Shown piece by piece: positions 27,801-39,800 of a stretch of 52,352 bases of DNA (position 1 is the stretch's first letter; every line of letters begins with the position of its first letter). The position numbers and the translations under genes are program-made. The notes under the pieces were generated by a model, which saw nothing but the letters and a program-made list of their open reading frames with translations, searched no databases and had not been told where the DNA came from. The stretch comes from Apostichopus californicus (lineage: Eukaryota > Echinodermata > Holothuroidea > Aspidochirotida > Stichopodidae): positions 1-52,352 of the forward strand of contig JAIPMN010019550.1 of assembly GCA_020650975.1 (NCBI GenBank), given 5' to 3'.

Positions 27801-30800
27801 AATGCAATTGATATGAGAATACAAAATATAATATAACAGACATGTCTACAATTTTATGCCATAAATAATTTTCAATGTGCGGCCCGCAAAAAAAAGGTTT
27901 GAATAGTAGGCTTATTAGTTTTTGCGACCCTTTTATATCATTCAAAATTATCTGCTGCTTATGAATATATTTGAAACTAGCTAGAATGTTCGACAATCTA
28001 CAAATGTTTCTCTTATTATTTCTTTAATCCTTCAAAAGCTTGATGAGGCGGGGTATTGAAATGTAAAGCTATATGTATACGTATGATCTTTTGTAACATC
28101 ATGATATATATATTTGCGGCCCTTGTAAATAATTCAAAATTATAGGCTGCTTATGAATGTGTTTGTAACTAGCTAGGGTATTCGACAATCTAAACGTGTT
28201 TCTCTTCTTGTTTATTTAATCCTTCAAAAGCTTGATGTGACGGGGTATATCAATGAAATGAGGAGCTGCCTCCAACAAGACCATGTAAGTGTGCAGGAAT
28301 ACGTGTCTGTGCTTTTAACGTCTATTTTCAGTATGCCTTTATATAGCCCTTTAGCCATTTACTTTAATCGTTTGAGATGTTGTTTCTTCATTATATGAAA
28401 ATGTACTATTTTGTAATATCAAAGGCACGAACACAGGTTGTATAATCGTTAACAGTTACATATAAAAATGTTCAACGAATATCAAATTGTGCATTTGTTT
28501 CACAGATCAACGAAACACTCTTCCTAAAGGAATTACGTAAAGTCTCCAATTCAGGGAAGGTAAATATTTTGTCAACCAATATTTCCATTCATATATTTTG
28601 ATTATTTTTTCTCTCCTAATAACTTCTTTTCCTATTCTTCCAAACAACAAGACAACATCCATTTACTTTCTTTTTCACCCAACAGCTTAACATCGAAGGA
28701 CTAACTTCCGAAATGAAGAATACCTTAGAAAAGAAGTTGGTGAGAACATTGCAGTGTTATCATTTAGAAACTTAATAATAATATGTAATGTCCTAAAATA
28801 TGTCTTAAACTGAAAAGCGACGTTATATTCGTAGATACATTTGAAATCCTCAATTGAAAGTGGCCATTTTGAATACAACTAAAGAATAAAGCAAGCTTTA
28901 ACCCGTTTTTTCTCTCTAAAATACTCAAACAAGCAGTACATAAACTAGCAAAAGATTAAACTAAAGTATGTGATTGGGTTATGCGAAGTAATACTAGCTA
29001 TTATGCCTTCAAGATTTCACTAAATACGGAATAGTAAAATAACTGCAAACAATAGCCTTACTTATGTTTGTTAATTTATAACCCATTATATATTTTGATT
29101 GTAACGGTCTCTATTACTTTGTTCTGTTTTTTGCACTTTCAGATAACTCAAGAGGTTTTTTGTGAAAACTTAAGCGATTTGCTCAAACGAGGAAAGGTGT
29201 GTACAAAAAGTGGTCTTTTGTGGTTGTTAACTTTATTTAGTATTATTCTGGAATTTTGCATATATAAAGCATGAACATTGAAAGCAGGTTGTCTTCCAGT
29301 TATTCATTATCCCACCAAATTCCTTTAACTATCATCGCCCACACAGATTGACCAGCCAAAAATAGTGGAACAACTAAACCTTTGCTTTGAGAAGAAATGG
29401 GTGAGTGGTTGTGCAAAAATGAGCAATAAAAGCAGATATTATAGGTTTTTAACCATTTTCATCATCATACTTCATGTCAAGGCGAAGGGTTTATGCTCTC
29501 GGAGTATCTTAAAGATAAGGTGTCCCTTTTGTCAATTTTGAGTCCATTTGTGTTAATGAAAATACACTTTTTCTATATTGGTTATGAAACATGCGCTATT
29601 ATTAATGAATACAAATGTAATTATAGAAGAACCCTTTTGCTGTCAAATTAACATTATGGCACATAATGGACAGAGAGGTAATGTGATGATTTGTCCGTTG
29701 CTTCTACTATTCAAAGTTACTTCTCCTAAGTGCTGCCCTTCGGAGTCTGTCCCACGTGCTTTTGTGATGATCTCTTTCAAAAACTAATACTGAATTATGT
29801 CATCATCCTCTAATTCATTCACAGATCTCGGAAGATATCTTCCTCAAACAGCTAACCAATCTCCTTGTAAATAAAAAGGTAACTTAAAATTGTTATTAAT
29901 TTAGAAATCTGAAAAATGTGTGTCTGCTTATACGGATAAAATATTGAGTTTATTTCAAGCAACGTACTTTAAGACTTCTTTGGAATACAATTCCTCTTTT
30001 TATCGTTCTACAGTCGACGATTTTACATTTAATTGATCAAGCCTATTACTTTCTTGCAGATGGATACTAATGACCTAATGGAGAGACTTCATGAGTGCGT
30101 CCGCAAACAGTCTGTAAGTTAAATGATATCGTAGTGAAAATGTAGCAAAAAGAAGCCACAAAATACATTATCTTGCTGAATATCAACATATGGTGTAAAA
30201 AACCTGTTGGTAAATGCGCATTTTCAAGCTAGTAAGTTTTCGAAACTCTTCTTCATCTCTCTTAATATCTCTGCTGCGACCATTCTTGAAATTAAACCGG
30301 AGTTTACTATATGCAGCATCAATACCTTGGTAGCATACTTGAACGTTATTGCAATTTGAATTTTCATTCACAAAACATGTTGGAATGTACATGTGAACGA
30401 AAAACAGCTTCGTTTTGGTTTACTGTCAGTAGGTCGCTGATAATCTTGTTTCCTAGCAGAGTTTCTCAAGTTAATGTCCATATCATCTTTTGCCACGAAG
30501 CTTTTTCTAAATGTTTGAATGTTGCGAAATTAATGGTTACTTGTATCGTAGATTACCAAAATGCGCAAAGCAGGTTTGTAGATTGTCTTAATATTTAAAA
30601 TAATGTCACAATTGTTCTGATGTCTTCATTCTCGTTACAGCTCAAAGAAGAGTCATTTTTAAGTCATGTTAGCAGCTTGTTCATTGGTGGCAAGGTAAAC
30701 AGAGATTTAATCATTGAAAACATAAGCTGAAATATTATGCAAACATCATACTGTGTGCTTTTAAGCTTTATTACAGACAATTTTTTGGACTATAAATAGC

Positions 30801-33800
30801 TTTCAAACATATACACATTTACATTTTAAATGTCTGTTGTCTAACTTTTATAAATAATTCATTTATGTTTTTCAATGTAAGCTATGACGAACCATTTTAT
30901 AATCATACGTATTTTTGTAAAGGGTAAATGATAATCGTAGGTCATATTTGTATATGCAGTACTATCTTTTCTAACGATCTCTCACATTTAGTTTGCTTTT
31001 TGTTTCTACCTATTAGCTTGCCAAACATGAACTGATGGAAGAGTATCTGACATGCCTAGCAGATAAGCTGGTGAGATCTCAATCCTTGCAACATTTATCG
31101 CATTGTTTTATACAATAGTAATTAGAATATAATTTGTCAAAGTTTTCAAAATCGCTCAGACGCAAACCTTTCCTTTTGCCATAATGCTTGTAGCTAATAC
31201 TTTTTGTGCTCTTTACCTCCGTTTTTTTCTTTTCTTATCTATTATAACGTTTTATTGCCAGATCCAATTTTGACTAAATCGTTCTAACTTACTTTTATTC
31301 ATTTTTGAAGATATCTCTGAAAGTTTTTTGTGAGCAACTACGCATGCTACTGAAAGATAAAAAGGTATACCTCTTTCAAATCACCTTATATCAATGAAGA
31401 AAGCATGAACAAAATATGAAATGTCATCAATACATTCAGATCATACGAAATGTCATATCTGAACGTTCCTTGCAAACCAAGTTTTTTTTTTTAATACTTT
31501 AATTCATATTTTTTTACAGATTGAAACTGGGGACTACTTGGACACACTCAAAGTTGCCTTGGAAAGGAATTTAGTAAGTCTGACTGTAATTAAGACAGAA
31601 TAGTAACATTGTAAGACATTATCTGCCAATAATAAAACTTGAGTTTCGCTGTAAGGAATTTTAAGCTGCGATTATTATTATTTCCTTTAGAAATAATTTC
31701 TCACGTATAAGTTTATAAAACCATAGTGTTGAACGCTGTAAGAAAATTATAGTTCAGTGAAAGGATAATTTTCGTGGCATTACTAACGGTTGATAGCGAA
31801 TTTACATTATAGATTGACGACAAATTCATAATATCGACGCTACGGGATTGTCTACGAGATAAGTCGGTGAGTATAGTAAAGTTAAAGCTAAAGCTAAAGC
31901 TAACAAAATAAAAGACATTAAATGAACAAAAGATAAACTGACGGGAAAATTAAAAACAATGGAAGAGAGCAAAGAAATCAATGGCTAGAATGCGATTTGA
32001 ACCAGTGACCCTGGGTTACAAGCCAAGAGTGTCACCAACTAAGGGCTGGATAGCTCAGTGTAGGCGAAATGCATGTATTAATGCTCTAACTTTATTCACC
32101 TTTGTAATATGAAGTTTTGATGTTGTTGCACTAGACAATATACTTTGTGGTAGACCCTCTAACGGGGCTAACGCAATTACACAACAACTTACTCTTTTTA
32201 ATATCTTTATAGGTCAATGAGGATGTTTTCTTGACAAGATTAAACAACCTCTTCAAGACAGGCAAGGTATAAAGCAGCAAGATAACCATGTTAATTTAGC
32301 TGTGTTACCATGCATAATATCGAAATATATTATTGCCTATTTTTATTAAATGCTCATATAAATCAAATATTGCTTGTCGCGTTAGTTCATTAAGTTTTAA
32401 TATACTTAGAAGAAAAATGTATTTGTTTAATGTGTTCACTTGCTGATATGAAAATCTTCCGAGGGTTAATATTACTCTTTTTCTATTATTATAATTATTT
32501 AATTTGTTTGCTCCGTTCTTAAGTATATATGCATATTCATGTCGTGTATGCATTTTGGCACTAGATCACAAGAGACGAGTTTGTCAATGAAGTGAAGAAC
32601 TGTTTGAAAGAGAAATCGGTAGGTGTTTTTTTTAATCTCTTTCTCGACTTCTCGATGTAAGATGCTGCAGCAAAACATATACAAATGCACCCACTAGGAA
32701 TAAGAATATACCTTACTCTATGCCCTGTTTGAGGAGGTTTGCATTTTAGGATTTAGATATGACATTTCTGCGCCACTGAAGAAAGTGTTAATAAATTTCC
32801 TGTGATTTTGTTACTCATTTTATGTGCCTGTATGAGAAGTTTTCTTCTTAAATCTAAGTTTAGTGCTCCGTTTTTCTAATTCTTGCTTTATAATAAGTTC
32901 CGAAATTTTCGCTGTTCCTATATTTATTGCAGATATCTGAAACAACCTTCTTCGCTCAGTTGGACAAATTACATGATGAAAAAGAGGTGAAAACTTGTTT
33001 CTTTGACAATATTTATGCGAATGTTTTACTTCTAAGTTGACTTAAATTTCTTTTAATGGTAATTTTTTAACACAACAAAAGCAAATATACTTGTATAACA
33101 AATGATTCTATGCGTCTGTTTCTCCACAGTACACAATTGAAGTGTTTACTGGCGAGCTGGAAAATTGCGTGAAAGAGAAATTGGTGATTGTTTGTCCTTA
33201 TTATTATGATACTATTACATACTTGTTAATCCCATGTAAATAATCATCGAAAGTCGAAAATTTGTTCAAAAAATGGCAAAATAACAGCATCTAAGATTCA
33301 ACGGCTCATAAAGAATCATCTTGATGATGGTAAGCCAGAACAAATTCAACTCAGAATACTATGAAAACATTCGAACAATAAAGCATTAGCATATGTACTC
33401 ACAATTGTAGCTCTGTTAATTTGTCGACTCTCAAGCTTTTAAACAGGATATAATTTATTGCCATGTAAGCAATCCCTCTCACTATATATTATGGGAGAGG
33501 ATATCGATGACTAAGGAGACATGTGATCTATCTTTCATCAATGCTAAGTTAGTATTTTGTATTGCCTCCGACAGATTTCCGAAGAACAGTTTTGTAAAAA
33601 GCTGAATAATTTATTGGAAAAACGTCTGGTAAGTATAGAAGGTTAGCAAACAGTTTAAATCTTTGAGATGTTTAGGACGCATTTATATAAACTAATATAA
33701 TAATATAAACTTTTCGGTTTCTCTTTATGTAGCTTCAACTTGAAAATCTGCTTGACCAGTTGCAAAACTGTTTCAAAAAAAAACTGGTAAGTTGTAAGAA

Positions 33801-36800
33801 CTATTGTATGACGTGCTATGGTCAGTCTCATATATTTGTATTTTCTTTTCAATTCTGACCCAAAATCAGCTGCTTTTTATTTACATTTTATTTGTCAAAT
33901 GAAGTTATTCTTTCATGATATTTCGAAAAAAGACTGGCTGGAAATGCTTTACCATCCGATAAAAACTATACGTTCCGAATGAAACATATATGATCTATTC
34001 GATAATCTTTCAGATACAAGAGGATGCCTTCCTGGGAGAACTAACCTCGCTTTTCACATCTAAACAGGTGAAATATACAAACAAAATCATAATCAGTCAA
34101 TTCAGTTTAATTCTTTGTTACAAACCTTGGTTCAAATAAATCTGCAATGACAAAACAAATATAATGACAAAGATTTTAATCTTTAGATGTATGTAAGGAA
34201 AACTAATATTTTGCATGTAATTGAAGAGATGTGATCACATGTATTCTTTATATTTGAGCAATTCACTATTTTGCTTGCTACAAAGTAGTTAACTAATGAT
34301 ACCAGTGATACAAACGGGTAGACTATTAAATGGATAATAGCGTATGACAATAAGACAAAAAACAGAAAACGAACTATAAAATCTGTGAATATAAGAACCC
34401 AATCTAGAACAAGAACTGAACTACATCTTTACTAGAAAATTCTACCGATATTTAAACTATTTCTTAACTTATCATTGTCTTTTGTGGTTGTATTCCTTTT
34501 GAAAAAAATACATAGCCTATATTCCTCTCCATCATATATTTTATTATACTTTCTTTTTCGAACTTTTCAAATAACACAAATCTCTTCGATACAAATTATT
34601 TTTTTCAACAGATGTCACGAGAGAAGCTTATGGCTTTTTTTCATAAATTAGTCAAAGCAGGTTTGGTAAGTTGGCTTCAGATTCCAATATGATCCATATT
34701 ATATAACAATACAATCGCACCAAAACATTCAGTTTCAGTCGATATCACAAAGCGTGATTTAATTTCATCAAATTTGCCATGTGAACCAAATAATATAGAC
34801 ATTTTTCAACTTATTTTTACAATAAAGCACAGTGAAGAAAGAATACAACTACATGGTTGTTAGAGGGGAAATAATGGCCGAGCACGGAGATGATTCGACA
34901 ATACGTCTGAGTATATGCAATGATATTCCCAATCGGCACCCAACAACGCTTCTGTCTTGTTTTCTTCTTCTTTTTTACAGATAACGAAAGAAGGATTCTT
35001 CGACCAGTTGAAATATCTTCTAAGCAACAAAAAGGTACAAATCACAAAAAAAAACTTACTAGGTGTTGTGCTTAATTATCAATTATAAAAGAGCATGTTT
35101 TGTTTCCTAAATCAGTTTTGCAACCACGCTGATGTTAAGAGCCAAACAACAACCAATATCTTCGTTACTGTAAGTTCATATATTAATAACTATGGATAAA
35201 AACAAATTGTTATCACTAGCTAGCTGTAAAGATTCATACACATACGATTTGATTAAGTAAGATCTATGGCGTTTTCTTACAGCTTTCGAAGAATGACTTA
35301 ATCGAAGAATATCGTAACTGCGTCAAAACAAACCTGGTTCGTATATTTTACTGACTACTTTTGCAACTGCATATTGTCAGACGTTATTTGAGTAGCAAAT
35401 AGAAGCAATGTATAAACACATTGGCTTTTTTCATGTCTTATATAAGTGTTGAACTGGATTTATCTTTTTACAGATATCAATGGAAATGTTTTGCAAGGAA
35501 ATGGACGGACTCGTGTCGGATCATTTGGTATATATATTTTTGTATTATTGTTGTTGAAATGTTTATGTTACCCTGTACTTGAAGGTATAGATATTAAATA
35601 AAGGTGTATTTTGATTGCTTATTCTGATTGATTACTGTCTGTTCACATTAACAACAACAGCATTCACTTGTTTACAGATTAACGCCGGCGACTACTTGGA
35701 TACACTGGAAACGTGTTTGGAAAACACATTGGTGAGATTTCCGTTTAGCTAGTAGACTCGACACGTAAAATTAAAGGCACTACGTACATCATACTTTACC
35801 ACCTGATGAAACTTTATGACGATAAATGTGTTTATTATTGAACATATTTATTATTTGGTCCATGTCCGAAACAAAAAGTACATTTATATTTTATGATTAA
35901 GCCAACCTGGTACTTATGTACTTCACTTCTAGATTTGTGTGTTTTTTTTTTAATGAGAGTGACATGATGACGAGACCGTTCCATTTAAATGTTTTCATAA
36001 TATTGCCAGAAATTGTCATGAATTGAAAGATCTTGTAGGATATTCTTAAGGAGGTGTTTTTATGATTGTTAGTAAAATTGCGATGATTTAAGTTATTGTT
36101 ATAGAAGGTCTTTATACACTATCAATTTGTTTTCTTACGATTGGATGCAATCGTACATGCTTTACACATGCCACCGCCACAGCATGATAGTTTGAATATT
36201 TTAAACTTTCAGATACAAAAAGAGTTTCTGGTATCAACATTACGCGATTTTCTGCAGCAAGAGTTTGTGAGTATTAATAGACATATAGGATATAAAGGCG
36301 ACTCCGTCAGTGAGCGATAGGGTAGATCTGTTGATATGGGTATGTGTGTGTGTGTTAATTGTTGACGCTCTACATTGGAGAAACTCATACATTCAAGAAA
36401 TTGACATTCGTTGAATTAAATTGGCATCTTACAGTTTCTCACATTCTCATTGGAGTATTCAATTCAACACACGACGATTTCTTTCACATATTTTGTGTCA
36501 ATCACGACAGTAACGTGTTGATATGTGACAAAGTCATCAAAGGAGAGTGCGAGAAACTAGCATACCTTAACTGAACTTTTACACATATAACAGTTTCTTC
36601 TAATCAAGAGCGCTTTGAAATGCCTGGTAACATAATTTTCCAATGACGTATTATAATTTGTCAAATTGGTGCACAAGAAACTGACATATGTCAAGTAATT
36701 CGTCTTATGTCGATTTCAGGACTTGTGGCACTCAAGGCTCACCACCGACGGCCGGTCTGTCGGTTAGTCAGTGAGTCATTCATAGGTGTGCTCAGTCAGT

Positions 36801-39800
36801 GAGTAGGTCAGTCAGTGAAGAGTCACTCAGTGAGGGAGTGATTCAACCAGCGAGGTAGTCAATCAGTGAGTGGGTCAGTCAGACAATGAGGAGTCAGTGA
36901 GTGAATCAGTTAGTCTGTCAGTCAGTAGGCTTCCAGTTTAAAGCTGTGTTAAATACGGTGGCTAGTCCTTTGTAATTCGACTTACACATGTTCTCATTTT
37001 CATCTCATTCGTGTAGATTGATGAACCTGCCTTTTTGAAGAGGCTACAGAATCTATGCAGCAAAAACGTGGTAAGTGAACTCTTCAACAGCAAAGGTAAT
37101 AAGACACTTTTCAAAGTTTCAATAAATTCATCACCCATCAACTTTTAAACAGATTGAAAATAAAGAATCAAATGTTCCCTGTTCTGCATCTACACACAGA
37201 TTACCACACAAGAGTACATCGATGAATTATGGGTTTGCTTTAAACAAAGTGTGGTAAGCTACACATCATTTAATAGACATAACGTAGTTTTACTGAACAA
37301 TTGTATTAGTATTTGTATTTGCTCATACTTGTGTATCGTGTTACTGGAGTTAAACCATATGTGGAGCAGAACATAATGAGAATATGTTAACATATTTCGG
37401 CAAGACACATCGTCATATATATTTTGCTGTTTCGTTGAACTTTTAATATCCATCTAGCAAATGCACCTGAGCTTACTGATATAAAATTGTCCTACACGCG
37501 GCAGACGGACAGATACTAACCAATATCAGCTGTAATGGCATGCAGAATGTTTGTTGTAAAACGGCAGTCTTTTCTGATAAATAGATTGTTCTTTTCCTCT
37601 AGAATACATTTTCACGTTTGTTCTTATATACCATTTTTGTAGGGGTGGGGTGGGTTAGGGCTGACAGAGACAACGTAAGGTAAGACCAAAGAAACATAAT
37701 TATGCCGTTTTAGATCTATTGATCAAATGAAATGTTTGATATGAATGCAAAACACAATGATTTATCCAAAGCTAAATATACATGTCCACACAGATACCTG
37801 AAACGACTTTCGTAGCCCAAATCGACTCACTCTTGGAAACAGAAAAGGTAAGAGGTTAACCTCTCATACAAATGCTTAAAATCATTTTTTCATGTTTTTA
37901 ATGTTATTAATTAGTCTAATACTTGAAAGTAATGTTAACATGTTCTGTGTTTCATTTCAACAGATTGATATCCATGGCTACTTCACAGAATTGGAAAATT
38001 GTCTACATCACAAGTCCGTAAGTAAATTCAATAGTGTTCCACGTTTAAAGGCGTAAATCATGCATTGCAAATTGTAAATCCATAGGGCATGACTAAAGGA
38101 ACTCATATTTCAGTTTTAGTGTTACCTGACTACTTAACACCTTGGTTATTTTATCTTACAAACGCATCTAACAATATATATTTTTTAATTATCACAATAA
38201 TGTAAATATATCATCAATTAAAATTACTGTTTAATTTTTGTTACATTTCATCAAAGTGACCTAACAAAGAAAACTATTGTCCGAACTTTTGCAGATGTCT
38301 CCAGCCATTTTTTGTGAAAAGCTTAACCAGCTCCTAACAAGTAGTAAGGTAATGAGTACGTTTTTCTATATAGTAATACAATGTAATTAAAGGTAGCCAT
38401 TCACTTGTCAAAGGCCATTATGATCATAATCTGACCAACTGTGTAGCCCTTTCGTTGTTTTCAAAAGGACAGGGACTGGAATGATTATTTTATGTATATA
38501 CGTTTGCGTTCGTCAAACTGTTGTTTGCTAATTTTAGATCATGTGACAGTCTGCTACATACTGCTATATAACGTGACAATAATATACTTGTATGATTTCT
38601 TTGTTAATGCAAAGGAAACTTTTGGAAGTGATTCTGGAATTTTCATGGTTATTGTGATAGCAAAATGATTCAGTAAAAACATATAATTGAATGATAAAAT
38701 GAATCGTGGATATTCAATTAAATCTTTACATGTTTATAGTCAACTGAACATGGGTCCATTTGCTAATTTTAGGCTTAAGTGTTTATAGTAAGAAATAAAG
38801 ATCTCTGCCGAGTTTATGCATCACCCTAATAACCTGCCTTCCTTTCAGTGATGAGAGACAAGCGAACATAGCTATTTTAGTAAACTTCTAACCTTAATTG
38901 TGTGTATGTATGTATGGATGGATGTATGTATTTTAGATCCTCCTGCAAGCAGGAACTCGCAAGCTGACCGAAGTCAGTCTCTTAGATTCATATTTAACGT
39001 CCATAATTATGAATTGTCAATTTTCAACAACTCTGTAACTGGGCGACATACATTAATCTCGGAGTGGCTCGAACCCGGGACCTTATGATTGAAAGGCACA
39101 GGCGTTAACCACTGAGCTAACACTCCACTCCACTAATTATTGCAGTAATGACACCAACCTATCAGTTCTAAATGACTGCGTCGTGCGGATATAATGTTTG
39201 GAATACAACACATACATAATTTTTGGAATACAACATATACATCCCTTAGTATTACGGTCACAGAGTTTACAATCCGGAACCCACAGTTATGTATCCATTA
39301 GCAATATATCATAAGTCTTTCCACGTGTATCTGACTTTAACGCAACATTTGTAAATACTTTTTTTTACTATTATATATTTACTATTTGTTTCCCTGAACT
39401 TTTGCAGGTGGATATCCAAGGCTTCATCGCCGAACTACAAAACTGTTTCCTGAAAGACTTGGTGAGTATCATCTCAGACTATGTTTTTCCTAATACTGTA
39501 AAAAAAAATTATTGAATATCGACGACATTTCTGTAGTTTCTCAAACGCTGTATCAGTGTTGGGAAAATGACTTAAGATAAATGTATAAATTATAATAAGG
39601 GTTTTCAAAATATTTTATTACAAACAATAATCCATGCCTTTAAATTGTCCGACAGTTTTGAAATTCAAAAGTCCGGTTCATGCAACAGTCATTTGTAGTT
39701 CGACATGCTACTGAACATATGTATAGCTGCGTCGTATTCGACATAGGAAATTTAAAGAATGATGTGTAATAGAAATAGCTATCAAAGAGTCTCGAATCCC

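Larger units (their letters stand above)
25931..30113 (+). repeat. 13-exon super-repeat, copy 1 (E46-E58)
   Basis: Thirteen successive unit exons that match E59-E71 and E72-E84 position by position. Diagnostic shared features in register: STI/STL in E50, E63, E76; ET[LT]F in E53, E66, E79; FC in E55, E68, E81; initial Met or Ile with LM in E58, E71, E84. It is ordered mostly A-B with a B-B step at the fourth and fifth units, so the number of units is odd. Confidence 0.8.
30641..34665 (+). repeat. 13-exon super-repeat, copy 2 (E59-E71)
   Basis: Second copy of the block. It is the closest relative of copy 3: E62/E75 share GDYLDTL, E63/E76 share STLRD, E64/E77 share FL-x-RL-x-NL, E66/E79 share ETTF-x-AQ, E67/E80 share ELENC, E71/E84 share SRE-x-LM. 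Confidence 0.85.

Noticed and set aside
30311..30598. 95-codon open frame in intron 58
   Set aside because: Does not show the unit pattern and has no acceptor/donor pair of the right phase.
39061..39126. Functional tRNA gene on the minus strand
   Set aside because: The acceptor stem pairs, but the T-arm stem is broken and the anticodon loop is irregular; a SINE body and tail follow, so a SINE head is the better call.
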